Shown: in pieces, positions 1 to 11,408 of the stretch | How positions within the stretch are numbered: position 1 is the first letter of the stretch | Layout of the letters: each line of letters starts with the position of its first letter | Origin: Microplitis mediator | Taxonomy: Eukaryota; Arthropoda; Insecta; Hymenoptera; Braconidae | NCBI RefSeq assembly: GCF_029852145.1 | Contig: NC_079977.1 | Span: 11,466,640-11,530,639 of the forward strand | Length of the DNA stretch: 64,000 bases | Direction: 5' to 3' | Notes under the pieces: generated by a model | What the model saw: the letters and a program-made list of their open reading frames with translations, nothing else | What the model was told of the DNA's origin: nothing | The model's database searches: none | Translations under genes and position numbers: made by a program

Positions 1-1412
1 TGCTTCTCGGTTTTGATCAATGACTAAAACGTCATCCATGTCAAAATTTCCCTCACAATCATTATCTTTAAAATCATCATCGTCATCATTGAATTTTGTG
101 AATATTTCATTTTGAGATTTCAAAAGATATTCTTTATCTTTCTCATCAACTACAAAAGAAAATTCTTTTTGAGTAAATTGGGTGAAAAATTCTTCATTTT
201 CTTTAATATCATATAGTTTATATAATGTAGAATTTGATAAAAATTCCATAGATTTTTTTATATCTTCAACGACTACATTTTCAGCCATATAATTACCATT
301 GTATCCCTTTTTACGTTTAAGAAGAATTTGAATCACTTGAGTATCCCTCGGATGTCGAGGCAAACATTTCATCATTTCCCCAACTTCAACTTGAATATTC
401 ACAATACTTCCTCTAATAGACAATTGAGGGTTAACAGTAAACTGTTGAAGAGGAACAATTTGCATAAATGGTAACCAAGGTGATACTAATCTAGCTCCAA
501 GAGGACTCAAACGTTTTAAATAATCGGGGATTTCTATGAAATAAAAATTTTTTGTAGCAGCTATTTTCGAAATATTGCTTCTTCGTAAATAATTCCAACA
601 ATAATCACAAAGAAATTCAGATTCTTTGAAATAATATGAATGTTTGTCCATAGCTTTTTCAGTAATAAGTGTTCGTTTGTAGTTTGTTAATTTAGTGATG
701 CCATCATACAACTTACGCATACAGCAAGTACAAATTGTAGGAGTTTGGTGTTGTTTAGTTATTACTTTTTTATATAACTGAGCAGTTTTATTACCTTGCT
801 TAGCTTTTTTTGTAAGTTGTGTAGAATATGTATTAAAATAATTATTTAACTCATTCCTCCGTTTTCTGCGTTCTATTTCTTTTTCAAGCTGACGTTTCCT
901 GGGATCAGATTCTAAATCCAATCGAGCTTTTTTTTCTGGTTCATTGTTATCATTATTTACTTCATTTAACTGTCGTTTTCTACGACCAGATTTCAGATCG
1001 AAGTGAGATTTTATTATTGGTTCTTCTCTATTATTATCTACAACACTTCCATCAGGATTTTTTGGAATTCTTTCCCCAGAATGTTTGTACTTCTTAGAAT
1101 GATTGAGACTATAATTATGATCAGTGTCAAAACCACGAAAATGAGATTGAAACAGTTCATTGTTCTTTGAAACATTGTTATCATTACAATGAATGATTAT
1201 ATTTTCCTCGTCATCTAAGTTTTCTTTTGAATAACATTTCAAATTTTCTCGTGATCTGTCTCGATTTTTCTTTTTTTTTAAATTTAATTTTATTTCTTTT
1301 TTTTTTTTTCAACTCCAAGATTTTGGAATTGTTCATCCGCACGCAAATTATATATCAAATTGCGTTGTAAAAGACGTCGTTTTGTATAGGGTTGTTTCCC
1401 TTTTTTAGGCAT
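1..1412 (-). CDS. Helitron/Pif1-type protein, N-terminal part (window-truncated, frameshifted)
   Basis: A minus-strand reading frame runs from an ATG at 1412 off the left edge. The first about 60 residues are very basic (MPKKGKQPYTKRR at the start). The frame then shifts inside a poly-A/T tract at about 1264-1311 and stays open from about 1250 to base 1. The second part is rich in K/R/E/N. It then has a cysteine-rich stretch (CTCC, later CDYC) followed by a hydrophobic/basic core with LPRHPRDTQVIQILLKRK. This arrangement resembles the DUF6570-like region that precedes the Helitron_like_N and Pif1 helicase domains in insect Helitron proteins. The Rep and helicase domains would lie outside the window. 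The homopolymer frameshift may be real decay or an assembly error. Family assignment is from recalled motif style only. Confidence 0.45.
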
Positions 1413-1489
1413 ATTATGAAAACATTAATTGTTTTAAAATATGATATTAAATACTAATTAATCGATTAAAATTGAACTAATTATTTGTA

Positions 1490-1800
1490 TTTAAAGTCGC
1501 TGAAGGCAGACTAGACAATCTTTATAAAGTTCCAAAACGCAGGCTAAATGTATTTATCCAAAGTCGCAGAACGCAGACTAGATATATTTATTCAAAGTCG
1601 TAATAGGGCAGACTAAAGTCATAAAAACGCAGACTAAAGTTGCAAAAAGGAAGATTGAAGTCGCAAAGAGGCAGAGTGGAGTCGCAAAAAGGCAGACTGA
1701 AGTCGCAAAAAGGCAGACTGAAGTCGCAAAAAAAGGCAGTCTGAAGTCGCAAAAAAGGCAGACTAAAGTCGCAAAAAGGCAGACTACGATCGCTACTAGT
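1490..1800. repeat. short tandem repeat, about 21-bp unit
   Basis: At least ten degenerate copies of a unit close to GTCGCAAAAAGGCAGACTGAA follow one another. Units are most regular from about 1680 to 1790 and more diverged and spaced from 1490 to 1680. The array starts just upstream of the Helitron-like start codon. Confidence 0.8.
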
Positions 1801-3547
1801 GAAAAAAAATCCCTGAAAAAAAAATTATTGGGTAAGAAAAAAAAACAAAGAAAGAAAAAGAAACAGGAAATTATAGAAAAAAGTTAATAAAAATAAAATT
1901 TTAAGCAACAAATGAACGAAAAAATGAAAAGAAAATAGTCTCGTAAGATAAACACAAAAAATAAAATATTCGTCAGATTTAATTTAATTAACAAAAAAAT
2001 TTAATGCAAATAGCGTTTAAGTCGTGTAAATTCATATTTATAGTAAAAATAGGTTAAAAAAAAATTATTGGGAAAGAAAAGAAAAGTAAATACAAAGAAA
2101 GAAAAAGAAACAGGAAATAATAGAAAAAAGTTACTGAAAAAAAAACTTCAAGCAAAAGATGAACGAAAAAAAGAAAAGAAAATAGTCTCGAAAGTTAAAC
2201 ACAATAAACACAAAAAATAAAATATTGGTCACTTTTAATTTAATTAAAAAATAATTGCTGCAGAAGCACTAAAACTTTTATAAAATGTAGGTGATTAGAA
2301 AAAAGGGAAAAACATTGAAGTATTTAATTATACGGTTTAATTCACAATAAAAGCTTAAAGAAAATAAAGTTCCCTGCTGACAACATAACGCCACTGAACA
2401 AATGATTTATGTAACAAATCAGGTGATCATTCAAAAAATCATTACTTACGGAAAGATACGTCTAGAGGTCACTATTGGCTAAATCTAATTATCCAAACAA
2501 TAAGCAGTGTTTATTTGATGCTTCCAAAAATTACTAATTTTATCTATTAATTTATTACTTTAATGTAATTATTATGTTTTTCTATTTACTCTAGTTAAAA
2601 AGTTGTAAATTAAAAACATAAAACTACTCTTTAATTGTTAATATTGAAAATAACTAATGGGAAAAAAATTGACAAAAGAACGAATAAAATAAGAATTAGA
2701 AAAATGCGGGTGGAATTAGCAAACAGTAAATTTGTGAAAATTTTTAGATAAATTTTTTTTAGTTTATGTTTATAAAAAAAATTATAAAAAACAAATTTTT
2801 GGATAAATTTTAACTTAATAGTTGCTAAGAAAAATAAATTTTGAAATAAAAAAAATTTAAGGGTGAAATTAGTCGATGGCAGATTTTTGAAAATTTTTGG
2901 ATAAATTTTAACTCAATGGCTGTAAGAGAAAATTGCATGTGAAATGAATTTTTTCAAATTTTTATGTGCGTTTTTTTAAATAATTTTTTTTTGTAACAAA
3001 CAAATAGTCTAAAAATTATATGTTATATTTACAAGAAATAAATTTCTAAAAATTATATGTTATGAGAACTAAAAAATACATTAAAACTGACGGGGTAAAT
3101 AAAGATACACTTTATCTTTATATTTTATTTCATATAACTGTTATAAATAAGACATTGACCATTAGTTATTCATGTTTTCTTATAAACTTTTACACAAATG
3201 TTTATCCGTTTTTTAAAATAGAGTTTGTTAGGTACTAATAGTTAACGAAATAAAGTAAAAAAATATAAAATATTAATGCTATTTCAAAGTAAAACTAACA
3301 TCACGAATTATTGTTCAATCAAAATAGAACTTCTCGTCATCTTAACGATAATTTTAAAGGCAAAAGGCAATATAATTTTATATTTTTACGTTTATAACAT
3401 TTATAAAATAATATAATAAAGCGATGGTAATAGTAAAGACAATATTATCTGATTAAATAAACCATAGTATTTGTTTTAATCTCAAATAATTAAATACCAT
3501 AATTGTCATTTCAAAGGAACTTTGGTTTTAAACTTAAAAATTTATAC
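1801..3547. repeat. AT-rich flank with a duplicated about 190-bp block and dispersed short repeats
   Basis: No coding frame is supported. A block at about 1815-2000 is repeated at about 2055-2250, sharing ATTATTGGG, AAGAAACAGGAAAT and AATAGTCTCG in order. From about 3200 to 3547 are degenerate units (tttggttttaaacttaaa, gttaacgaaataaagt) that recur beyond Element A at 46117-46440. Element A therefore landed in an older repetitive tract. Confidence 0.6.
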
Positions 3548-5697
3548 TATAACAAATACTAGTTTAAATTTCGCGACGGAGACGCGAATTATCCCAGCAC
3601 TGTATGCGGTCACCCACGTGTAAATCAAAAAAAAAGAAATTAAATTAAATTTAATAAACTCAAAGTCCGAAAAAAATAAAACGTTGATAAATTTAACTTC
3701 AATTAAATTTTAAATTAATAAATAAATAATAGTGTTATTAAAATTGTAAATAATAAATTATAAAGTGTGCCTGGACCAGCTCCTCAGGCTGGGTTAGTGC
3801 ACGTAGGCGCCAGACCGTTTCTCGAAAACGGACAAAAAATTTTTATCAGGGGGAAATTTGCGAGGGAAAATCCGAGCGAGTACAGCCAGTAACAAGGCGG
3901 ATAAAATCGAAAGAAATAATAAAGAGAGAAATAATCAAGAAAAGAAAATAATAAATGCAGTTAAATATATATAAAATAATGAAATAAATTAAATATAGCA
4001 GGAAAAGACCCAGGAAAATAAATATCAAGTATTTCCCCGAGAATTGTTGGATCCAATTGTTTATAAATATTATCAGAAAATCTTTGATACAATTTTTCAC
4101 TTATTACAAATTATAATCGTTAACAAACCCCTGGGGGTCGACTCTATACAATGCAAAGAATTTCGAATTTAAATCCAATAAATAATATAAAGATATAATA
4201 ATAATAATTCCCTTAAACAAATTAGACAAAATGTCAATAAAATATTTATCACCACCTTAGGTTACCCCTTTACACTTTACAGGGGGAGAAAGATACGGTG
4301 CACACTCACTCTCAATATCAATTCCCAGAAAATCATTACATAAATTATTTTAAATAAATAATTATTCTTCTTTCAACAATTATAAATAATCAAAAATATA
4401 ATATAAATTGCTTAACCACTGGGGTAAATAAAAAGAAAAATCTAAATAATAATTCGGGGTTAATTAATTAAATGATAATAATAACTGTACTAAATTATAA
4501 TATAAATAATAAATTAATAATAATAATAATTCCACTTAATAATTATTATTATTTGCCCAGGAATTTTTCCTGTGAATTATTACGTCGCCGGCTTAGGAAT
4601 TTATTTTCTTAGCCGGCGTATAGCTATAGCTATAAGTATATAGATATAGGTAGCTATCGATATATCGATATATCGAACTACCGCAACCGCGCAATTTTCA
4701 GTGTTAAATCATAAGTTAAACAAAATATAATTATTTTATCACCCTCAATTCTTTTATGAATTCAAATGTATCATTCAGGGGTATCTAACACAAAATTAGC
4801 CAAATTATTCGCGTCGCGAATGCCAACAATTCCCGGGGAGTTTACAGGTAACAATGCATGGAGAGAAATCAAAGTACTTACTAATTACTGCTTTCTTCCA
4901 AACGAAAACCCAGATAACCACGTACCCGGTGAATTTAACAAACAAACGTTACAAGCGTGACCACAAATAACAATGAAATTAACCGCAAATTAATTTATAC
5001 ACGAAAAACGTATCAGCAACGTAAAAATGAGAAACAGCGTCTGCTCAGTATCACTTTCCGTACCTTTCTGAGTACTTTATGGGCCCGCCACTTGTTGGCC
5101 ACCCACGTGGCGCAACAATCGCCCTTAATTATAATTATCATTGTTACCTAGCCCCGGGCCTTTAAACTAATTAAATAAATTATAAAGACAATTTTTCCCC
5201 ACCTGAATGATACAAAATAAATTAAGTACATATATTTAGTATGCATTTATACCAAAATGATAATTATAAAATATATATATAATTAAATAATAATTATTTA
5301 ACACTGTATATTATCCATCGATATTCCAGGGGAAAATATCGATTTTTCCCCTCCTCTATGGTCACTATTTTCATCTCCTCAATACCTGGATACTCAATTA
5401 AAACTAAACAAAATAAAAACAATGATTGGGGCATAATGTGACCACACATTATGTCCCCTGAATAACGCAAAATCATAAATATTCCCTTATAAATGATAAA
5501 TAATAAATGTAATTATTTTTAAATTAAAATTTAAAATTTTCGCACACACGTGCTCTCAGTCATACCGCGCGCATGCGCGAGCAAACGCTGTCTCACCGGC
5601 GTGGCAACGAAATGCCCGCGTAACCATTCAAATTTAAACTTAAATACTATTACTTATTTCTAATTAATTATTAATTAATTTGAATGGTTACGTGACA
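3548..5697 (-). repeat. Element A LTR (3' copy in element orientation)
   Basis: It begins TGTCACG on the minus strand at 5697 and ends at 3548 next to the ATAC duplication. The body is AT-rich. At about 4617-4682 is a self-complementary stretch built of tagctata and tcgatata units. Small open frames inside it recur in the other copy but show no recognisable domain, so I do not call them genes. Confidence 0.92.
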
Positions 5698-5707
5698 CCC
5701 CCCCACC
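5698..5707 (-). other. polypurine tract of Element A
   Basis: On the minus strand GGTGGGGGGG lies immediately before the TGTCACG start of the LTR, the expected position for plus-strand DNA priming. Confidence 0.8.
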
Positions 5708-6194
5708 AAGCCGTGTTTTAGCCCTCTAAAATACGGGCGAGACTCTGCATTTCCCTCGCCGGCACAGCCACCTGAAAACCTGAAACTCAATATTTATACC
5801 TGGATCCTTTGTACTGGGTATAAATTAAACCAAAATATTCAAAAATACCAAAAGAAAATTAATAAATAATAAAAAACTCAAACGAAGTAAACCAACCTGT
5901 CACTCGCCAACTCGCATGAACCATCAGTGGAAAGGGGAGGGGGTGAACTGGTTTGTTCTCTTGATAAATAAATATAGAACTCCAATTTTTAATGGGTTGC
6001 GCCGTTTTAATAATAAATAATACAATAAAATATGGCATTATGCGCCAGGCGTCTTACAACGAGTTATTATCATAGAAAGAGAATTAAAGAAAATTATAAT
6101 GTATGTAAATAGAGAAAGAAAAGGTAAAAAAAAATATAGAAGGCCTGCTTTTCGCCTTCCCTAGTGTCGAGGCCCCCCCCCCCCCACGGGCTCT
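5708..6194 (-). other. Element A 3' untranslated region
   Basis: The sequence between the extra ORF and the polypurine tract holds no supported gene. It includes a poly-C run at about 6172-6185 on the plus strand. Confidence 0.6.
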
Positions 6195-6707
6195 TTAAGC
6201 AGCCTCCAAATTGGCCGTCTTCTCATCGCTCGGACCCATGGTGTATAGCCCGTAAACGCGGCGCATCCGGTCATCTGGAGTCGCCCAGACAATCCAATCT
6301 AGCTGGCTTAGCTGGTCCCCTAGTCCCCCGTGTTCCCCAGGGCAGCGATCTCCGCGCAGAACCCGAGAGCAAACCATACACCGGTCCCGTACAGCCAAGT
6401 GCAGCCGGCCGTGGGCCCCGGTACACTCTCCGGTGTAAAATGTAAGGCATTCCTTACAGAACGGGCGGTCCTCCTTGGGCTGGTTAATGCATCTTTTGGC
6501 CCCATGGCCCATCTGGCCACATCGTGCGCAACCCGGTGGTAGGTTGGATCGGCGCGCCATCTGACTTTTCAGCGCTCGAATCTTTAGCCCGACCAAAAGC
6601 GCCATGTGGGCCTTCCAGGTTTCGGACCCCCGGGGTATCATGTCAATACCCCCCTGTTCGTGGTACGTCTCCATGTACCTCATCATCTTTTCGTGTGACT
6701 GAGCCAT
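6195..6707 (-). CDS. Element A ORF3: 170-aa zinc-finger protein downstream of pol
   Basis: The ORF starts at 6707, about 170 nt after the pol stop, on the same strand. It contains a retroviral-type CCHC knuckle (C60, C63, H68, C73, with GQMGH inside). A second cysteine/histidine cluster follows (C84, C87, C95, H99, H103, C110, C113, C122, H126) that could form a zinc ribbon or RING-like fold. There is no signal peptide or membrane segment, so it is not an Env. An extra nucleic-acid-binding ORF after pol is unusual for gypsy elements. It may act as an accessory nucleocapsid or silencing suppressor, which is inference. The ORF is intact. Confidence 0.7.
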   Translation of the reverse strand: MAQSHEKMMRYMETYHEQGGIDMIPRGSETWKAHMALLVGLKIRALKSQMARRSNLPPGCARCGQMGHGAKRCINQPKEDRPFCKECLTFYTGECTGAHGRLHLAVRDRCMVCSRVLRGDRCPGEHGGLGDQLSQLDWIVWATPDDRMRRVYGLYTMGPSDEKTANLEAA

Positions 6708-6875
6708 CCCTAGATAATTATTTAAATTATTATATCAATTCCCTTGAGGGTGTAATAATATAGCCCAGACAAGCGATAGTGGTAGTCCCAGATAGCAGTA
6801 GAACCGTAGTAGATAAGCGACAGAATATTATTAAACAGTGATAGTGACAGATAGCGGTAGATAAGTATAGGAAAG

Positions 6876-9263
6876 TCAAGTAGTAGATATAGATAAGACA
6901 TTCAACCATGCGACTGCATCGACCTGCCTCTGACGGACATTTTCAGCTCGTTTCACTAATTTTAAAAATTTCACGTGGCTGCGTCCAATATATTTGCCCT
7001 CGGGGGTCTCCATTTCAACGATAACTGGAGTTACCACCTTCGAGATGACAAAAGGGCCTGCATATCGCGGTGCAAGTTTACCCACAACCTGCTCACTCTT
7101 TTTCGATAAGACGTGGGTAGGTTTATACACGTGGTCGCCTATCTCAAATAAAATATTTCGACGTTTATTATTATAATAAGCCGCGTATCGTTCGGATGAT
7201 CGTCGGATACGTTGGTTGACAATATCGCGCAACTCTACCATGCGATCCATCCGCTGTATCCAACCACTGCGGTCAACATCATTATCAGCCACAATATTAT
7301 TGTCACCTGCAACTCGACAATGACGGATGGGGCATGGATCACGGCCCAAATTTAAATACGCTGGACTCACTCCGAGCGACTCATGTACCGCAGTATTATA
7401 CGCGAACTGGAATTCATGAATATTTACGTCCCAGTCGCGATGATCATCACCCAAGTAACTCATAATCATGGTTTTTAAATTACGGTTGACTCTTTCAACC
7501 GGGTTAGCTTGGGCATGATACGGTGGGGTGGTAGTATGCTGAATACCACACTCTTGAACGAGCTCTACGACGTCTCGATTTAAATATTCTCGGCCGTTAT
7601 CGGTCCAAAATACTCGCGGTACGCCCCAACGGTTAATAACGAACTGTCGAAAACTTTTAGCAACAGTTTTTCCGTTTGCAGCTCGAACCGGTACGCACTC
7701 GATCCATCGCGTGTATAAATCCTCGAAAACAAGTAAATAACAATACCCCGCGCGTGAACGCGTAAACGACATAGTATCAGCGGCCACGACTTCCCAAGGT
7801 TCACCTGGTATTCTCGGTGACATGAAACCAATCGGCTTTCGTTGAACCGGCTTCGACTCAAGACAACGTTCACAATTTTTAACATACTCTTGTATGTCAC
7901 GAAACATTCCAGGCCAATAATACCTCAATATCGCCCGTGCGTATGTCTTTTGGACTCCCAAGTGACCTGCTTGCGCGTCATCGTGGACTGCCTGCAATAT
8001 ACGCTCTCGTTGGTCAGCTGGTATGACTAGTTTCCAATCATGGTCATCTTCTCCGAGTATCTGCCTCATCGAGTCAGGTCGTCTTCGATACAGTCTACCA
8101 TTTTCATAATGGTAGTCAGGTAGTGCTTCCGGATCCGATATTAATAAACGACATTTCTCGTCGTACCATTCGTCATTTCCGGCCTCGCCCAGCGCGTTAA
8201 CTTGACTCCCGACGAGTTCCTGGTCCTCGTAAATACGCAAGAGAGCATCTGGAGCCTCGTTCTCCGCCCCTTTTCGATATTCTATCTTCATATCGTACTC
8301 AGAGAGCTCCATAGCCCACCGGGCTAATTTTCCCGTCGGGTCCCGCGCGTTCATAAGCCACCGAAGGCTGGCATGATCAGTTACGACTGTAAATTTAAAA
8401 CCTTCGAGGTAATGTCTAAATTTACGTACGGCCCACACTACCGCTAGACATTCCTTTTCAGTCGTACTGTAGTTGGCTTCCGCGCTACTGAGTGCTTTAC
8501 TCGCGCACGCAATCAAATACTCGCGATCGCCGTTGCGTTGAACTAGAACCGCACCGAGTCCACACTGACTTGCATCCGTATATAGTGTGAACGGTAATGT
8601 ATAGTCCGGTGTCGACAAGACTGGAGCTTCTGCGAGTGCTTTCTTTAAAGACTGGAAAGACTCTTCCTCAGCTTCCGTCCATCTCCACGGTACATCTTTA
8701 CGCGTTAAACGATACAGTGGGCCGGCCACGCACGCGACGTTTTTTAAGTGACGGTGATACCAGTTAATCATACCGTTAAAACGTCGGATTTGTTTGACAT
8801 TTTTCGGCCGCGGGTAATTTAAAATTGGCTCTGTTTTCTCAGGGTCTGGCCTGAGTCCGTCTTTATCCAGTAAAAAGCCCAAAAATCGTACTTGGGGCTG
8901 ACAAAATTTACTTTTATCGAAATTTAAAGTAAACCCGGCGTTGCGTAATCGACTCAAGACAACATCTAACATCTCAAGATGTTTCTGAAACGTCGGGGTG
9001 ACAATAATTACGTCATCCAGATATGCAAAAACATATGGGGATAAATCTGGGGTAATTATCTTGTCCATTACGCGTTGAAAACTCGCCGGTGCGTTGCATA
9101 AACCCATCGACATACGTTTATACTGAAAAAGACCGCGACCGGGGACCCAAAAAGCAGTATATTTACGACTGTTTGGATTCATTAAAATTTGCCAGAACGC
9201 CGAGTTCATGTCGAGTGTCGTAATATAATGTGCGTCACGACATTTCTCGAGAATCTCGATCAT
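6876..9263 (-). CDS. pol: Element A pol, part 2: RT palm, RNase H, integrase
   Basis: This 795-residue frame continues the reverse transcriptase begun in the upstream ORF. YLDD (residues 81-84) is the RT active site and TDAS (229-232) marks RNase H. The integrase has an HHCC zinc module (H427/H434 through CERC at 464-467) and a D,D-35-E core with D496, D555 and E590. The C-terminus has a small basic barrel-like region (about 700-775). The product copies and integrates the element. The true pol starts in the ORF ending at 9235. The frame change sits in an AAAAA run at about 9287, inside the RT domain, so it is a disabling one-base insertion or an assembly error, not a programmed site. Confidence 0.9.
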   Translation of the reverse strand: MIEILEKCRDAHYITTLDMNSAFWQILMNPNSRKYTAFWVPGRGLFQYKRMSMGLCNAPASFQRVMDKIITPDLSPYVFAYLDDVIIVTPTFQKHLEMLDVVLSRLRNAGFTLNFDKSKFCQPQVRFLGFLLDKDGLRPDPEKTEPILNYPRPKNVKQIRRFNGMINWYHRHLKNVACVAGPLYRLTRKDVPWRWTEAEEESFQSLKKALAEAPVLSTPDYTLPFTLYTDASQCGLGAVLVQRNGDREYLIACASKALSSAEANYSTTEKECLAVVWAVRKFRHYLEGFKFTVVTDHASLRWLMNARDPTGKLARWAMELSEYDMKIEYRKGAENEAPDALLRIYEDQELVGSQVNALGEAGNDEWYDEKCRLLISDPEALPDYHYENGRLYRRRPDSMRQILGEDDHDWKLVIPADQRERILQAVHDDAQAGHLGVQKTYARAILRYYWPGMFRDIQEYVKNCERCLESKPVQRKPIGFMSPRIPGEPWEVVAADTMSFTRSRAGYCYLLVFEDLYTRWIECVPVRAANGKTVAKSFRQFVINRWGVPRVFWTDNGREYLNRDVVELVQECGIQHTTTPPYHAQANPVERVNRNLKTMIMSYLGDDHRDWDVNIHEFQFAYNTAVHESLGVSPAYLNLGRDPCPIRHCRVAGDNNIVADNDVDRSGWIQRMDRMVELRDIVNQRIRRSSERYAAYYNNKRRNILFEIGDHVYKPTHVLSKKSEQVVGKLAPRYAGPFVISKVVTPVIVEMETPEGKYIGRSHVKFLKLVKRAENVRQRQVDAVAWLNVLSISTT

Positions 9264-10215
9264 ATCCGGCGGTCGATATGTGTCCTTTTTCGGTTACAGT
9301 ATTCACGTCGCGAAAATCTACGCACATGCGGTATGATCCATCAGGCTTTTTAACCATTATAGGCTGACTGGACCATTCCGATGCTGGAGCAGGCTCAATG
9401 ATGTCATCGGCCAGCATTTTATCGATAGCCTCGTGTAATGCTTGCAAGTCTACTGGTGATCGGCGGTATACACGTTGTTTAATGGGTCGCTCGTCTTTGA
9501 GTCTTATCTCATGCTCGACTAGCGAGGTCAAACCCAAACCCGGTGGCATTAATTTACGCTGAGCGTCTAGAAATTCACGTAACTGCGCAGTCTCATTTTG
9601 CGTGAGCTCGTGTACCGCTGCGACGTTTTCAATACGCGGATTATTTTCAGGTTCAAACGTTAAATTATGCCAGGCACCGCCACGTATACGCCATAATCGG
9701 TTTTTTAAATCTAATTCCATATTAAAGTAATTTATGAAATAAGTACCGATCAAATTTAGATTTCCCAACCGAGGAATATAATGGACCGGAAATATGACCT
9801 CTTCAACGTCATCGAGAGTCATTTTTACATTTACCACGCCTCCACTCACGTCAGTCGTTCGATTTGCCATCCCAAAACGCGTCGGTCGAGCTTCAAAAAG
9901 ACATGGGAACCCGTCATACATTAATTCTCTCGCGAAGTCGCCAAAAGCGGTCGTTTTTGCTCCGGTGTCAATAATTGCAACCTTTTCACGAGTACCGGCC
10001 CTGATAGTGACTTGGGGACGGGGTTTACCGTGACGTAATTTCCAAAAATCAGTATTTTCATCACCAGGTTGATTTAAAAATGATATTGCAGCAGCTGTTT
10101 GATCTCCTACCGCGGTAATTTCATCAAGTGTGGCATCCTCTTCACACTTGGCCTCGCACGGTGGATCAGAAACAGCGTGAATATCTGCCTGGACAACCAT
10201 CTGACGTAAATTCAT
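9235..10215 (-). CDS. pol: Element A pol, part 1: protease and RT N-terminus
   Basis: The ORF begins shortly after gag. The aspartic protease is marked by IIDTGAKTT near residue 80, with a hydrophobic flap/dimer region to about residue 165. RT begins near residue 230 and includes the PAPASEWSSQPIMV and RMCVDFRDVN motifs. The last about 18 residues are out of frame relative to RT. The correct RT frame continues in the overlapping downstream ORF. Together the two pieces make an ordinary Ty3/gypsy polyprotein. Confidence 0.88.
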   Translation of the reverse strand: MNLRQMVVQADIHAVSDPPCEAKCEEDATLDEITAVGDQTAAAISFLNQPGDENTDFWKLRHGKPRPQVTIRAGTREKVAIIDTGAKTTAFGDFARELMYDGFPCLFEARPTRFGMANRTTDVSGGVVNVKMTLDDVEEVIFPVHYIPRLGNLNLIGTYFINYFNMELDLKNRLWRIRGGAWHNLTFEPENNPRIENVAAVHELTQNETAQLREFLDAQRKLMPPGLGLTSLVEHEIRLKDERPIKQRVYRRSPVDLQALHEAIDKMLADDIIEPAPASEWSSQPIMVKKPDGSYRMCVDFRDVNTVTEKGHISTAGYDRDSREMS

Positions 10216-10277
10216 CGAAACCCGCTCCCTGGTGACTGTTATTGGAGGGATTGATGAACGTCCAGCACCGCCACCCT

Positions 10278-11408
10278 CTACTGGCGGGCTGCTGCGTCGT
10301 TTTTTGGTAACTGAAACGCATCGGGACGGCTGTCTACGTTACATACACAAGTAACGGCCGTCTTTCCAATTACACCGCATCTCATGCATATATCTTTGCG
10401 TGGCTCTTGACAATAATAACCCAAATGTCCAAGCGAGCCACAATTATAACAGAATCGCGGACGCGCGGGTCTGTTTTGCCCCGTTTGCCCTAAATTACGA
10501 GCAAAAGACGAGTTATTATTATTATTATACCCCGGAGGCATATGATTGACCCGGTTCGCGTTCATTGAGCCTCTCGGAGGATTATTCGGAGGCAGATTTG
10601 ACGTCCTCGGAGGTTGTGGTGGCATTCCCGAGTTATTTTTCGGGATTGCGCCGCGGTTCTGCGCGTTTTGACTTTGTTGCTGGCTCGCTGGCGGGTTTTG
10701 CGTGTTCCCGCGTTGACTTGACATCTTCACTGCCCCGTCAGTGACTTGTTTCACGGGCTGATCAGATCCAGCAGGCATGACAGGTGCCAAATCCTGATCA
10801 GCAACTCTCGGTCGGCGAGATCTGCGTGATTTGCGCTTCTTTTTCTTCCCCTGGGCCGACTGTGAACCACTGGTTGACTCAGAGTGTTCTGCAGTAGTCT
10901 CAACGGCATGCATAACGGCTCGGTTATCCCTCGGAGGCCGAATGCCAGCAGAATATGAGCATTCTTTTATATTCGCTTCTTCTCTCGGTGGTGGTTGACG
11001 GTGGTTTCTCGCTGCTTTCCATCTTTCTTCAACCTGTGTGGCTTTCATTAACAGCGAATGATAAGTATCGAACTCCCCGAGTGGACAATGGTCCCAGTAG
11101 GCGGGTAACAACCCTTTTGTTGCCCGTTTAACCTGCGAGCGCTCCGATGGTGGGTGTCTCAGACGTGAATATAAATTCTGAAGGCAGATCAGGTAATCAC
11201 GCGCAGTTTCTTTCGACCCCTGATTACGCGCACGAATATCAGCCCGAATTTCGCGTTGTCGACCGCCACTCTTAAACCACGTCAAAAATTCGGACAAACG
11301 AGTCCCAACTCGACCATCGGTGGCACTTGGCGCTGAACCAGACTTCAGCTTTACCTTTGAAGACTTCTGGGAGTACCGCGAGTCTGTCAGTGCGACGAAT
11401 CCCAGCAC
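10278..11408 (-). CDS. gag: Element A gag, part 2: capsid end and nucleocapsid
   Basis: The real gag sequence in this frame begins at about 11280; residues upstream of that are a shadow. The capsid helices (SGGRQREIRADIRARNQ onward) are followed by a basic KKKKRKSRRSRRPR stretch, a Q/N/P-rich linker, and one good CCHC knuckle (CYNCGSLGHLGYYC). A second knuckle (CMRCGVIGKTAVTC) lacks the normal histidine. The ORF closes about 60 nt before pol, so pol expression would need frameshifting or reinitiation; the site is not obvious. Confidence 0.8.
   Translation of the reverse strand: MLGFVALTDSRYSQKSSKVKLKSGSAPSATDGRVGTRLSEFLTWFKSGGRQREIRADIRARNQGSKETARDYLICLQNLYSRLRHPPSERSQVKRATKGLLPAYWDHCPLGEFDTYHSLLMKATQVEERWKAARNHRQPPPREEANIKECSYSAGIRPPRDNRAVMHAVETTAEHSESTSGSQSAQGKKKKRKSRRSRRPRVADQDLAPVMPAGSDQPVKQVTDGAVKMSSQRGNTQNPPASQQQSQNAQNRGAIPKNNSGMPPQPPRTSNLPPNNPPRGSMNANRVNHMPPGYNNNNNSSFARNLGQTGQNRPARPRFCYNCGSLGHLGYYCQEPRKDICMRCGVIGKTAVTCVCNVDSRPDAFQLPKNDAAARQ

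Noticed and set aside
1490..1800. CRISPR-like array
   Set aside because: Units are contiguous and degenerate without unique spacers, and the DNA is eukaryotic.
3846..5476. Several 60-84-codon frames repeated in both Element A LTR copies
   Set aside because: Low-complexity I/F/Y-rich or junction-like peptides in AT-rich LTR sequence. Conservation follows from the LTR pairing.
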